Source of the DNA: Flaccisagitta enflata
Lineage: Eukaryota > Chaetognatha > Sagittoidea > Aphragmophora
Direction of reading: 5' to 3'
Assembly: GCA_965153355.1 (NCBI GenBank)
Contig: OZ231126.1
Location: forward strand, 68,820,001-68,884,000
Length of the DNA stretch: 64,000 nt
The notes under the pieces are model-generated. The model searched no databases and was not told the DNA's origin. It worked only from the letters and a program-made list of their open reading frames with translations. Of this stretch, positions 45,778 through 57,345 are shown one piece after another. Position 1 is the first letter of the stretch. Each line of letters begins with the position of its first letter. The position numbers were made by a program, and so were the translations under genes.

Positions 45778-46316
45778 TGGAAAATACTATCTGGGAAATA
45801 AATGTATGGACAGCTAGAGAGAAATTGGGTCTTTCTGCTTACTGAAAGAAATATTTGATGAAATGAATTAATTTTTAATGATTTTATGGTATTTTGATCT
45901 ATCAAGAATCTCCATCAAATTGGTCCATGATTTTTGAGCCTTAATCAGTGTATCCTTGATTTCTCAACAAGCACCAAAATCATTGAATCAGTTTTGTTCT
46001 GTATTGATATAATAATAATGATAATGATAATTTCAGAATAATTTCAGAATAATTTCATAATTTCAGAGCAATATATCTAATTGCAGCCTTTATTTTTTTC
46101 AATAATCAAAAAATTTGTAAAAACATCTGATCTAACGAGGTCAAGCCGAATGATTTTGGTCAATATCTTTAGATTTGAGAGCTCTTTCAATGTAGGTTGT
46201 GCTTTAAAGATCAAATTTTGGTGAAATGACAGTTTCTCCTCAAAACGCTCTTTCTTGAAAACGGTTTGAGCTACTGAGCTCTGCTTAGTAATGAATAGAA
46301 AATATTTTGTCATAGT

Positions 46317-46558
46317 CATTAGGTTTAAAAGCCCTGATTACAGTTCACAGAAAGGTAAGAGATTCACCAAGCAAAATAAAAAAGTTTTAAATTCATTAAA
46401 TCGTAAAATGTTTCGACATGCGTCAAAGTTGCTGCAATCTCACTGGCCCAGAAGATATTTTTTGTCTCTTCATATATCCAAGCAGAAAATAATATGTAAG
46501 TCAATACTTAGCTGACTAGTTGGGTTTGAGAAAAAAAATTGGTCTTCGTGCCTAATGT
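46317..46558 (+). repeat. dispersed repeat, partner of 26897-27130
   Basis: The same segment in the same orientation, 19.4 kb from its partner, with a short AATTCATTAA-type insertion. CAGAAAATAATAGGTAAGT has become AATATGTAAGT. Confidence 0.85.
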
Positions 46559-46690
46559 TGTTGTTCTGCTTTCATTTTTAAATTGGATGTTGCAGTTCAG
46601 CTGCTAAAATCATGGTTAGGCGTCTGTATATTCATTTCCTAGATAGTAAATTCCTCAGCCAAATTGAAATAATCGAAAACAATTTTTCGA

Positions 46691-47090
46691 TTTTTAGTTG
46701 CGTGCACGCGACTCTACACCTTGGTCTGTCGGTCGGTCGGTCCGTCCGTCCCTCGGTCCGTCCGTCCAAAATATTTCTAAATTTTTTATTGTTTTTAACG
46801 TTTCTTAACATTTTTCAACATTCTTTAACATTTTTTAGCCTTTTTTAACATTTTTTAACAGTTCTTAAAATTTTACCTTTTTTAACATTTCTAAAGTTCT
46901 TTTTAACATTTTTTAACTTTTTCTAACATTTTTTAACATTTCTTAACATTCTTTAACATTCTTTAACATTTTTTTAGCTTTTTTTAACTTTTTTAACATT
47001 TTTTAACATTTCTAACATTTCAATATGTTTTTGCTCTTTTGTTTGTCATTTCCCTACGCACGCGACTGTTGCCCTTTTGGGCTTGTTTCC
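46691..47090 (-). repeat. Family A element with ACATTTTTTA array
   Basis: TTTTTAGTTGCGTGCACGCG, a (GGTC)n core, then about twenty 10-12 bp units (TTTAACATTTTTTAACA) at 46795-47020. It closes with CGCACGCGACTG...GGGCTTGTTT. Confidence 0.75.
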
Positions 47091-47305
47091 TAGTCATGGT
47101 GGGGCTCGTTGGTCAGCTGGCCAGCATAGAGAGGCGTGAAAAGGTATTTACTACATGCGCAAATGCGCACTTAAGGACATGGACCATTTTGGCTAGTATT
47201 TAAAAACATACATCATCACTTACACTCAACTAATTCGCGAATTGGAATGAGAGGTCGAAAAAATTCTTTCAAGAATCAAAGGATATCTCCTTCAATTATG
47301 AATAA

Positions 47306-48681
47306 CAGGGTGTCCAACAAAATTGGTAAAAGCATTATTGCACAAAAACTATTCTTCTAGATGACCCAGGAGGCTGAAATTTGGTTTTACCCTGCCAATT
47401 AGTTCTACTACATGAAAGTTGAAACAACATTGCCCTTACAAAAGGAGGCCAGAATTCTCCAAATGTTAGAATGCACAGTTTTTCATGAGGACTCCCCTGG
47501 TTTAAAAAGGAAGGAGTTATGCTTGAGACCAACTTTCCAATTTTGCATGATTTTTACCAGTTAAAAAATGGTAAAGGATAACAATTATATGGTTAACTAT
47601 GACATCAAGTTTGGTATCCCAACAAGGTCAAAGAATAGGAAGATATACGTTTTTGAAGGAGGACTGCCCTACTGACTCAAAATTGGATCAAGGCATTGAA
47701 AAAATCCACTGAAATAATCCAAAACAAAACAATAATCCAAAACATACATCTTTTGTAATAATAATAATTCAAAACATACTGGGTGGACATGAAAAAGGTA
47801 GCTCTGTATCTAAATAAAAGAAAAACTGTATTTAACTGTATTTAACTGTATTTAACTCTGTATCTAAATAAAAGAAAAACTGTATTTAACTGTTTATTAT
47901 GTGAATATTTGAAATGATGAATCTTTGAATTTGTATATATGATTAAGATATACAAATTCAAGTATTAATGATAAACCAATATCATTTTTTCTAAGCATTA
48001 TTGTTTTTTATGACTAAAAGTGATAATTAGTAATAATTAAGGTTTTGGATGTGCGTTTGGTTTTTTACTTAAAAAGTCTGGGTTTTTATACTTTCCTAAG
48101 ACCCACTTTTATTAAACTATCTTTGTTCAAAAGTAAATTTTGTGAAAAACATTGATTTTCAATCAAATTTAAGTAAAATTCTTTGAGTGGTCCCTAATTC
48201 AATTCAGTTTTTTAAAGATAAAATGAAAAATATTGATCCTCATAATAAAGGTTCATAATGGAACATGAAGGCGATGATCATATCAAGGTAGCTAAAAATT
48301 TTTTTCTTATTTAGGAAAAATTTTGAAAATGATGTTAAAAAGATTAAAAGCTACCTTTTTAAAGACCACCCGTTATATCTTTTGTCCAACAAAGCCAATT
48401 TTCCAAAACAAAACAATAATCCAAAACATACATCTTTTGTAATAATAATAATCCAAAACATACATCTTTTGTCCAACAAAGCCAAGTTTCTCAAGAACAC
48501 TGCAGATGCAACTTTCCTGCCTTGTACAGATCTCATTTAATGTATCTTTGCTGCCTGTGTGGTATTAAATACTTATCAACAACCAATCTCTATGTTTGCT
48601 CATTTTTTCCAATGGAAATAATCGTCTAGGAATAGTTTTCAGTCGTTCTCTAAAATTTTACCAAATTAATTGGACACCCTG
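47306..48681. mobile_element. CAGGGTGTCC-ended foldback with nested element
   Basis: CAGGGTGTCCAACAAAATTG at the left and AATTAATTGGACACCCTG at the right, followed inward by GGTAAAA / TTTTACC. Flanks are A/T-rich without a clean TA pair. The element at 47779-48373 lies inside. Confidence 0.7.
47779..48373. mobile_element. TA-flanked foldback, second copy of the 37617-38362 family
   Basis: CTGGGTGGACATGAAAAAGG and CTACCTTTTTAAAGACCACC form the ends, with TA on each side. The inner sequence (AAGACCCACTTTTATTAAAC) matches the 37.8-kb copy in reverse orientation. Confidence 0.75.
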
Positions 48682-48689
48682 TTAAACGC

Positions 48690-49290
48690 AAATGAAAAAG
48701 GCTTAAGTAAAATGGAAGAAATGATCTTTCCGTTGATGGAGTGAAAGAAAAAGGACTTCGCCAAATTGCCAAAAACACAGCAGTGATCTATGCGCTACTT
48801 TATACCTGATACTCCTTAAGAAGAAGACCAATATAATGGACTTTGAAATCAAAGCATTCTTGAAATCGCCACGTTGTCTCATCAGGTGTTAGGTGTTAGG
48901 TGTTAGGTGTCAGCCGCCCCCGACATTTTGCTTATTTGCGAGAATCAAGAAACAACAAGTGGGCTGGGGTAGAATTAGCCAATTTTTTGATGACTCAAAT
49001 TTAATAGAACTGTACATCATTGAATAGCTGATGAAGTGACATTCAAGAATCCATAGAAGAATTGTGTTAACTGAGCTCATTTTTCATGCAAATTAAGCCT
49101 AATTAGACAAATTTTGTACACAAATCAATACAAAACTAATCTTACATCATTATGAAAAAAAATCTTATTTAGACTATGTCTAAACGCAATGGTGTGATGA
49201 TACACAATTGAAAAAAAATTCGAAATTTCATAAATTTTCAAATATTCTCTTTATGTACTACTTTTGGTTGGTTGGATGGTTCTATAAGAA
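48690..49290. other. unassigned stretch
   Basis: AT-rich, with a short GTTAGGTGTTAGGTGTTAGG tandem at about 48891-48912. No gene seen. Confidence 0.35.
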
Positions 49291-49294
49291 TTTG

Positions 49295-49440
49295 TTTCGC
49301 CAGGGGCGGGGGGGGGGGGGAGGGGATAGGGAGATGGACGTACAGACAGATGTACGGACAAACGGACAAACGGACAGATTCCCCCTGTGTTCTACAGGAC
49401 TTTGCCCCTTTTAGGGCCACTGCCCAAAAGTGGCGCAACG
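49295..49440 (+). repeat. Family B end with (GGAC)n core
   Basis: CGCCAGGGGCGGGGG, GGACAAACGGACAAACGGAC, then CCCCCTGTGTTCTACAGGAC and the hairpin relic CCCCTTTTAGGGGCACTGCCC-like at 49405-49427. Confidence 0.55.
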
Positions 49441-49614
49441 GACCGGGAAGTCCAATCATTTAGTCGCATCCTTTCATTCATCTGTGAGCCGTAATCAGTC
49501 CTTCTGCCACTGGAAGAGTGAGAAAGTGTCTGGATATGAGGGACCGCTCACTACCATGCACAATTTAGTCTACCCATAGGCGGGGCAATCCAGGCTGGGA
49601 TTGAAAGCAAAAAG

Positions 49615-50080
49615 AAATCCGGATGTCCATCCGTCCGTCCTTCCGTCCCCCCCCCCTTATTGGCCATCGGGGCCTCAAATCAGCACTCTCAGGCCTGATT
49701 TAGGCCCTAAAATCAGCTCTCCAGCATCGAATCAGCCCTTAAATAAGCCCTCAAATCAGCCCTATAGACCTCAAATCAGCTCTACAGGTCTCAAATCAGC
49801 CCACCAGGCCTCAAATCAGCCCTCAAGATCCCAAATCTGCCCCCCCTCCAACCTCTTATCAGCTCTCCAGGCTTCAAGTCAGCCATCTGTGCCTCAACTC
49901 AACCTTCAATGTTTTAAATCATTCATCTGAGGCTTAAAACATGCCCTTCAGGACGTCTGGAAATTCACCCCTGTGTCCTATAGAACATCGGCCCTTGGGG
50001 CCGCTGCCCTGCTCTCACTCTACTTCTTCACTTGATCACTTCAAGAAGGGCATCGGGTACCGCTGACTATGTGCGATCTT
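49615..50080 (-). repeat. Family B element, CTCAAATCAGCCC subtype
   Basis: A (GTCC)n tract is followed by about twelve units of the CAGGCCTCAAATCAGCCCT type, CCCCTGTGTCCTATAGAACATC, a hairpin relic GGCCCTTGGGGCCGCTGCCC and CATCGGGTACCGCTGAC. Confidence 0.7.
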
Positions 50081-50186
50081 GACATCCTCATATCGCATTA
50101 AGATATTTTTTTTTCACACGGTCCTTGTATGTATGACTCATTCTTCGCAATACAGCAACCTGATACCTGCAACCTGTTTCAGGAAA

Positions 50187-50722
50187 TAATAGTCGCAAAA
50201 GCGTTAGATGGTCAGCGGTACCCGTTGCCCCTATGTGAGAGTGTGGGTGTAAGGTGGTTAGAGGGGCAGCAGCCCCGAAGGGGCCGATGACCTATGTGCC
50301 TTGAGGTTTTTATTTGAGCCTAGAAGCTAGGATTCGGGCCTTTAGGCTAGGATTTGAGCCTTGAGGCAGGATTTGAGCCTCGAGGCTGAGATTTGAGCCT
50401 CAAGGCTGGGATTGAGCCTCGAGACTAGAAAAGGCTGGGATTTGAGCTTCGAGACTAGAATTAGGGCCTTCAGACTAGGATTTGAGCCTAAAGGCTAGGA
50501 TTTCAGCCTCCAGGCTGGGATTTGAGCCTTCAGGCTGGGGTTTGATCCTCAAGGCCTGAGTTTCTGCCTCCCAGGTTGGGATTTGACCTCCCAGGCTGGA
50601 AGTTGGCCTCAAGAAATGAGGCCTGAGGCCTTGAGGGAGGTACGCTGAAGAAGAAGGAGGAGAAAATTCCCCTGTGTGAAAGGATAGGTCATCGGCCCCT
50701 TCGGGGCCGCTGCCCAAAAAGG
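50187..50722 (+). repeat. Family B element, full length
   Basis: It starts AATAGTCGCAAAAGCGTTAG. An inner hairpin lies at about 50262-50285, followed by some fifteen 20-bp units (GGATTTGAGCCTCGAGGCT), and the end hairpin is CCCCTTCGGGGCCGCTGCCC. It ends about 40 bp from the 3' end of the SAP/SGNH gene. Confidence 0.8.
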
Positions 50723-50763
50723 AACAAGCTCATTAATTCATGTCACTAGTCATTTTACAGGCG

Positions 50764-52389
50764 TTATAAAGATTTACTTTGGAATATATTCAAGCGATAA
50801 TATAAATCCTTTGATATTTGATGAAGTTGCGCCAGCTTTTCAAGTTCGGCATTGTAGAAGATAAACCTTTCACATGATGGTGCAACACTGCCAACGTGAA
50901 TAACAGCATTGGGGTAGATCTTTTGCACATCTTTGCACACCTGATCATAATGAGACACGGTTCCGTCAATTGTAGCATTTGGGCGTTTGATGTTGTTTAT
51001 TCCCACAAGTAGCACAATGTCAGAAACGTTATTAAGTTTGGGAAGTTTTTCAACAACTTTTTCGAGAGTGTAGACTTCGTCTACAATAATTACGTGCTTG
51101 TCCTTATGGAGAAGATTTGGGTTCAGATGCTGGCCATTTGAGTCGGCAATAACAAGCACAACAGGCTTTCCATCTGCCACACCTGAGCTAGCTCGCGTTT
51201 TACTCGAGGCATGATTGGCAATGCTTTGGAGCCTTTGGTTTACATCTTGTTGTCCATTTTGCACATTTTTGCTGCTGTCGCCGCTGCTGTTGTTGCTGCT
51301 GCTGCTGTTGCTGCTGGCTGAAGCCTGAGCTGCTGGTTCTCGTCGCTCATGAGTTATGGATGGCAGTGGATGCTCGGGTGACAATGGATGGTTGATGGGT
51401 GGGTGCTGCTCGCTTGGCGGAGGAGGCTGCTCAGGGCTCTCAGGGCCTGCTGCCTCGGGAGTGGATGATGAACTGGCAATTGAGATTATTTCGGAATTGA
51501 TTGGAGTGGGAGATTGGCTCAGCTTATCAACGGATTCCGTAAGAGAGGTAATTTTTTCATCACTTAGGGATCCTTTTTGATGCAGAAAATCGATTTTTTC
51601 TTTTATGGCTTTTACTTCTTTTCCATAATTCTCGAGAATCGCGTTGGTTGAATTGATGAGAGCTTTGACTGAGTCTTGCATCAAAATCATTTGGTGGTCT
51701 TTGGCCGCGACAATTTCGACAGACTTTTCTACCATATACTCGAACTTTTTGAGCAATTTCATGGCCCATTTTTTGTCAAACACATCATCATTTTCCTTTG
51801 GCTCGCACTTTTCGGGATCATCGATACCAGTCATACCATGAATGGTCAGATTTGTGATGTCTTGACACAGATGGTCGATCTCTGCAGTCGTTACAGCCTC
51901 ATTGTCTGCGTTCTCAGTCGCTGCGATTGCCTGTTTAACTTTTTCGAGTGCCGCATGGTAGGCAGAGTCATTGAGCTCATCTTCGATTAGGCTATCTCCT
52001 AGCTCATGGCTGGCATTGTCGATACTGTCTTGTGATCGCCTTATCGATTGTGAGAATAAAGATTGAGATGATAATGGAATTGGCGTACTGTGTGACGCAG
52101 GAAATGCGGCGGTTGGCGTACTGCGAGGCGCAGGAGCAACGGCGGTTGGCGTAGCATTTTTTGCATTAAGTAATTCCAGTTTTTTCTTATTTGAATCTTC
52201 ACTGAATTTGAGGGCTATTTCCTTCACTGAATCATCTGTTGCTTTTCCGTTTTTCACATGCGCAAGGATTTTGTTTCGTAGCATGTCACAGGTGCTATCA
52301 TCAATCGGAAGACTTAGCTTAGAGCAAATGTGTTGGAGCGAATCTTTATTTTTGAAAGGCATTGTCATGAGGAAGCTTTTTAGAGCCAT
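50764..52389 (-). CDS. SAP-like plus SGNH-hydrolase-like protein, 541 codons
   Basis: The single open frame is intact. Residues 15-50 (DSLQHICSKLSLPID...LRNKILAHVKNG) resemble a SAP DNA-binding helix pair. Residues 80-120 are Ala/Pro/Ser-rich, and 200-285 are charged and likely coiled. Residues 300-400 are Pro- and then Ser/Asn-rich. Residues 408-541 look like the front of an SGNH/GDSL fold: VVLVIADSNGQHL (Asp-Ser at 416-417), IVLLVGINNI at 458-467 and IHVGSVAPS. The closing Asp-x-x-His block is not present. The frame ends shortly after CAAA|GTAAAT, a possible splice donor, so the last part may lie in another exon or be lost. ORF1 proteins of some LINEs also carry SGNH domains, but no reverse transcriptase lies nearby. 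Confidence 0.7.
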   Translation of the reverse strand: MALKSFLMTMPFKNKDSLQHICSKLSLPIDDSTCDMLRNKILAHVKNGKATDDSVKEIALKFSEDSNKKKLELLNAKNATPTAVAPAPRSTPTAAFPASHSTPIPLSSQSLFSQSIRRSQDSIDNASHELGDSLIEDELNDSAYHAALEKVKQAIAATENADNEAVTTAEIDHLCQDITNLTIHGMTGIDDPEKCEPKENDDVFDKKWAMKLLKKFEYMVEKSVEIVAAKDHQMILMQDSVKALINSTNAILENYGKEVKAIKEKIDFLHQKGSLSDEKITSLTESVDKLSQSPTPINSEIISIASSSSTPEAAGPESPEQPPPPSEQHPPINHPLSPEHPLPSITHERREPAAQASASSNSSSSNNSSGDSSKNVQNGQQDVNQRLQSIANHASSKTRASSGVADGKPVVLVIADSNGQHLNPNLLHKDKHVIIVDEVYTLEKVVEKLPKLNNVSDIVLLVGINNIKRPNATIDGTVSHYDQVCKDVQKIYPNAVIHVGSVAPSCERFIFYNAELEKLAQLHQISKDLYYRLNIFQSKSL

Positions 52390-52439
52390 ATTGAAATGAC
52401 TGTTGGTTCACGGTTCTGGGAATGAGTCTAGTTATGAAA

Positions 52440-52690
52440 TAGCGTTAAATAGAGTAATCCTTTGAAATGGGAGATCGTTAAAAGTGTATAATCCTTTTTC
52501 CGTTAAAGTGGGAGTTGAGTAATCCTTTGGGCGTTCAAATAAGATAGTCCGGTAAAGATGGATAAGCGTTTGGGTAATCCTTGTTAGGCGTTAGAATAGT
52601 GTAATCCTTGTTTAGCGTTTAGCTTGTTAGTGATGAAAATGAATAATCCATGAAGTGTGGGATGAAAATAAGTAATCCTTGTAGAGGAAT
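52440..52690 (-). promoter_or_regulatory. upstream cluster of seven TAATCC sites
   Basis: TAATCC occurs at 52455, 52489, 52520, 52575, 52602, 52644 and 52673, all in one orientation and alternating with GCGTT or CGTTAAA. It lies 65-290 bp before the start of the SAP/SGNH frame. TAATCC is the core site of K50 homeodomain proteins (Otx, Gsc, Pitx, Bicoid). It may also be read as a degenerate 25-45 bp tandem repeat. The regulatory role is inference. Confidence 0.5.
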
Positions 52691-52724
52691 TCTTTAAACA
52701 AGTGAAGTAGTAGAAATTAGCTTC

Positions 52725-52726
<2 letters not shown>

Positions 52727-52780
<54 letters not shown>
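52727..52780. repeat. (GA)n microsatellite
   Basis: About 27 GA units just upstream of the TAATCC cluster. Confidence 0.97.
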
Positions 52781-52783
<3 letters not shown>

Positions 52784-53089
52784 GGATTTATTGGAAATAC
52801 CAAAATGGCTATATGGATGGGAGCACCATCCCTACACCCTACTTACAGCATTTTTTTACATGGTAAAAATTCACATCGAGCAGAGCATAAGTTGCACTAC
52901 AATTAGATTAGGAAAATTCTATTTTAGTAATTTGGTCGTTTGGTTTTGTTTTTATTTTGTTTTGTTTTGTTTGTTTGTTTTTTATAATGAAGAGTAGACA
53001 ACTTGTCAAATTTGTCCTTGAGGACTGGGGCCAGGACTAACAGTTGTTTTCTTGCCTCTCAATCAGAGCCGCATCAATAATGCTTTTTT

Positions 53090-53360
53090 TTTTTTATTCA
53101 TCGGCACCTTTAGTAGATTGAGGATGAAAGACAAAAGTAGTTACTATTCGATATTCCGTGAACCGCCAGTTGAGCGTCCTCTTTTTCGATCTGGGCGGTG
53201 TCATGGGCGATCGCGGGCAGCTTAGCGGTCAAGCTGTGTGAGATGTGGAGATGGCGGTGAGATGTGAGGAAGGATTTCCTGTCAGCTGCCTTTCTGAGAA
53301 CTGGCAGCGTGCGGGAAAACCCAGCCGGTCACCGAAGGGCTGGATGGGCGCGAGATTTGG
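53090..53360. other. GC-richer unassigned patch
   Basis: It is less AT-rich than its surroundings. A 34-codon frame (MKDKSSYYSIFREPPVERPL...) is open at 53126-53230 on the plus strand, with no splice or homology support. Confidence 0.25.
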
Positions 53361-53439
53361 GGATATAAGTCTGTGTGTGTGTGTATTTGTGTGTATGTCT
53401 TGTTGTTGACGTTGTTGTTGTTGTGTATATATTATTATT

Positions 53440-53442
<3 letters not shown>

Positions 53443-53530
<88 letters not shown>
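53443..53530. repeat. (GT)n microsatellite
   Basis: About 44 GT units. Confidence 0.97.
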
Positions 53531-53532
<2 letters not shown>

Positions 53533-53539
53533 ATCTGTT

Positions 53540-54285
53540 TGTGTGTGTGTGAAAGATAAAGAAAGAGTGAGTGTTAGCAATAACTTTGCTTTGACATTTT
53601 TTGCCAAAACGACAGTCTTGAAGAAAAAGGGCGAAAACAGAGAGGGAAAATTTTGGGAAAAGAAAAATGAAGAGGAGATAAAAAAGGGGAAGAAAGTAAT
53701 TTTGCCTCATTTTCGATAATGTGGGTGCTTTTCTTCGTCTGTCTTTGTATCTATCTCCTTCTGGTAAATTACTGGTAATATTCGTTACTGTATCAATCTT
53801 TTGTTATCTTATTCTTACTTTATTGTTTACGTACATCAGTCTTTCATTATCTTTTTTCTTTATTCTTTTCTTTATTTTTAGAGGAGGGATCAAAGCAAAT
53901 TAGCTGACCCGACCTTAACAAAAATGTAATAGAAAGTTTTTTGGTGGTTCCATGTTCCTCAAGGGTTACTTTATCAAGTAAAAAAAAGTTGACCAACATA
54001 TCGGCAAGACAATTTTTTTTATCGGGGAAAAAAGTTGAAGCAGTTTTAGACTTATTGACATAATCAACAGAGTTTTAATTTTCTTTTGTGAAAGTTGAGT
54101 ATCTTATACAGGCAAATGAGCCTTCCAATGAAATTAATAAGTAAATAATTTTGATAGTTGTCTTTCTGTTGGCGTTAAGTAGAACTCTCTATAACAAATA
54201 TTTTTCGCATTATGATTTTTAAAGATTTTTTTGAAAAATTCCAAATTATTTTTCCTACGTTTTTATTGATTTTATGTAGGATCAA
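53540..54285. other. unassigned AT-rich stretch
   Basis: Nothing recognised. The open frames are short and lysine- or phenylalanine-rich. Confidence 0.35.
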
Positions 54286-54287
54286 TG

Positions 54288-54735
54288 AGAGTGTATCTAT
54301 GTTTGTTTGAGCATACTGCAAATACAAGAAAATCTTTTTTGAGCATAGCTGCTCATCTGTCAGGGTGTTTTCTAGCTCATTTAGCTCAGTTTCTTTTTTA
54401 TTTTAAATGGGATAGATAGACAAATGTTTGGATGCATGTTTGAGCATGCAAATACAAGAAAACATATTCATTAGCATGGCTGCTCATCCATAGGAATGTT
54501 TTGAGTAATCTAGCTCATTTAGCTCATTTGGCTCAGTTTTTTTTCTGATTTCAAATGGAATAAATGAATAGATATTTGGACAGGTGTTTCAGCGTGCAGA
54601 TACAAAAAAGCATGTCAGTGAGCATAACTGGTTGTTTTGGTAAATGATTTTAAGTATTCTAGCTTATCTAGCTTATTTTGCTCAGTTCTATTTTTCTCAA
54701 TTTTCTAATTTAATCATTATACATCCTTTGCTTTG
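54288..54735 (+). repeat. ~145-bp tandem repeat, three units
   Basis: TTTGAGCATGCAAATACAAG and TCTAGCTCATTTAGCTCATT recur with starts near 54288, 54432 and 54577. It is the same family as at 43850-45215. Confidence 0.8.
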
Positions 54736-54748
54736 ATATAACAAATAG

Positions 54749-54921
54749 ACAAAGGCTGGATACACGGCCACCAGTTGCGGGCCAGGTGGGCAGGGGCGAA
54801 ATCTGGCGTTTTCCAACTTTTCAGCTCGGCGTGACGGACCCAGCCAACCGGCCAACCGGGCCGACCGACGGACGGACGGAAAAAGCCTCTCTTATAGAGT
54901 TCCGTGTCATAACTAAAAAAA
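54749..54921 (+). repeat. Family A element, short-core subfamily
   Basis: ACAAAGGCTGGATACACGGC, core CGACCGACGGACGGACGG, end AGAGTTCCGTGTCATAACTA. Confidence 0.75.
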
Positions 54922-55238
54922 AGACGAAAGCAAAAACTGGGTGTGTCTCTGTTTCACAGTAGCCGGCAGCCATTACTGGTAGAATTCCCCGATTACATGA
55001 TATCCTGTGATTGATTGAAAATTTTTGAGCTAGATTAGTTTAAAAAGACCTTAAAAACCTTATTACATAAAAAACCTTGCAAAAAACAAAGAAACATGTC
55101 AACCAATGAATCAGTCAATCAACAAACTTACTAAGCACTGCTTCATCAGCGTAGTGGCAGTTATCACTTCATTCATAGCTGTGCTATTCGACTTCGAGAA
55201 AAAGTAGCTAATCACCAGTCAGGCCACCGCATTCTGTC

Positions 55239-55374
<136 letters not shown>

Positions 55375-55631
55375 TTGTTTCCCTGGTGTTGCGGCTGATC
55401 AGTCCTCACTTCTCATCTCCATCAAATCTGTCCTACATTATTATTTGATTATGATGTATTCGACGCCGACAAGCGAACCGCCCAACAGCGAACCGCCGAA
55501 TACCGCATTGTTGGCAGAAAAAAAAAAGAGATGTAAGCACAGACGAGGGAACATGAGGGCGGAGGAGAGGGACTGGAAATAGGGGGGGGGGGGGGGTATG
55601 ATACAATGTCCGGATTGGCGGACAGTGGACA

Positions 55632-55732
<101 letters not shown>

Positions 55733-55910
55733 CCTGTGAGAATTTTCTCATAGTCCATACCATGTTCTCATAGACCATTTTCTTTTTTTCAAGTTATGTG
55801 CGCCTCGCTGGTTAAGAATGTGTGAGTGAACGTTTTGAATGAATAAATGAATGAAGGAACTACTGATTGAAACTGAAAGCGGGTAGGCAAAAGAGAGTAA
55901 ACAAGAATGT

Positions 55911-56180
55911 AACAAGGTCAACAAACCTTAGTCGCGTGGTAATAAAGGTAATATAGGTAATAAAGGTAATAAAGGTAATAAGGTAATGAACTAGAATAAA
56001 GTACTTAAATTACCTTTAAGTACCCTAATGTACCTAATGTACCCTAAAGTACCCTAAAATACCCTAAAATACTTAAAGTACCCCATAGTACCTTTAATAC
56101 CTATAGTACCCTTAAGTACCCTAAAGTACCCTAAAGTACCCTAAAGCACCTTTAAGTACTCTAAAGTACCCTTAAGACAG
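55911..56180 (+). repeat. Family A start with ACCCTAAAGT array
   Basis: AACAAGGTCAACAAACCTTA and TAGTCGCGTGG are followed by TAATAAAGG units and then about fifteen decamers of the type TACCCTAAAG. The hairpin end is missing. Confidence 0.65.
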
Positions 56181-56184
56181 CGTC

Positions 56185-56828
56185 CCCCCGAAGGCAACAT
56201 TTGTGTTTCAAAGAGGGTCAAAATAGAAATTTTGACTGAATGGAAATGGAAAGACAAGTGAATAAAAATGCTTCAGATAGGTCAGACATAATATTCAAAT
56301 GAAAAATTTGCATTCATTTAGCAAAAAGGATTAAGTTTAGCCAATGTTACTAAAAAGAATTTATTGAAAATTTCTACTTTTTTCATTTTTGGTCACTGAC
56401 AGGGGGCTGGTCTAAATTCTAAATTTGCATGGAAAATGAAAAAATGAAAAAACAAAGAACATAGTTCTCTTTCCAAATCGATTACAGAGAGAACTATGTT
56501 TTTTCAAAATGCTAAGTCTCCCTGTATTCGGTTTATTTAGAACTTCGACCTCAGAAAATGGCAAATTGTTCGCAAATTTTAACACCAAAGCCATCATTTT
56601 TCTGCTTGTTTCCATGTGAATGGCATAGTTCAAAGTACATTTTAGGTCCGAATATGATGAAAAGGTATACACCAAGTGTCTTTAGAGACAAAACATCCAC
56701 TAAAAGCATTCTGGCTTCATTATTGTCCTGAAAATGATGCAAAAAGTATCGTGAAACACTTAATTTTCCTTCAAAAATTTGCCGTCTTAAGTACCTTTAA
56801 AATGAAGACAAAAGCTATATTTCAAAAT
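56185..56828. other. unassigned stretch with a small hairpin
   Basis: AACATAGTTCTCT and AGAGAGAACTATGTT pair across a 14-base loop at 56458-56500. Otherwise no feature. Confidence 0.35.
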
Positions 56829-56900
56829 GCTGTGGACCGACCGACCAACAGACCGACCGACATAGCGGCTTCTAGAGTCGCGTTCACGCGACTAAAAAGA
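56829..56900 (+). repeat. Family A 3' end
   Basis: GGACCGACCGACCAACAGACC, then TAGAGTCGCGTTCACGCGAC and TAAAAAG. A second tiny relic (CAACAGACAGACGGACATGA) lies at 56944. Confidence 0.75.
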
Positions 56901-57139
56901 TGTCAGGATCAGTCGTTTTGCGTGATTTCAGCATTAGCGTAACCAACAGACAGACGGACATGACCTGTTATAGATTTGCGAGGACGCACATTAAAACCCG
57001 AGTGTGATTATCATCGGCAAACAGCTGTTTTCCATGTTTTAAAGCAATCATTTCCAAGAGCCGTTGGCGCCACAAGAGACGACGACAAAGTCGCATTTAA
57101 GAGAAAAAAAATGAGTGTATGACAACTGGCCAGTTTCTA

Positions 57140-57345
57140 CTTGTGACAATCGCGACAATCGCGTTTTGAACAGGGCACTCTCTCGCTCACAACATTTGTT
57201 CGCTGGTACCGCTTACTCCGCTCACTCGCTCCACAGCGCTCTGCATCGTTTTGCTCGCTTTGCTGGCTGGCGCCGTTCACCGGCTCGCTCACTCACTTCG
57301 CTCACTCCCTCGTGGTATGGTTGAAATTTCTGAATACTACTTAGG
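57140..57345 (+). mobile_element. Family C (Tourist-like) fragment
   Basis: GACAATCGCGTTTTGAACAG, iterated CGCTCACTCGCTCC and CTCCCTCGTGGTATGGTTGA. The ends are eroded. Confidence 0.55.
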
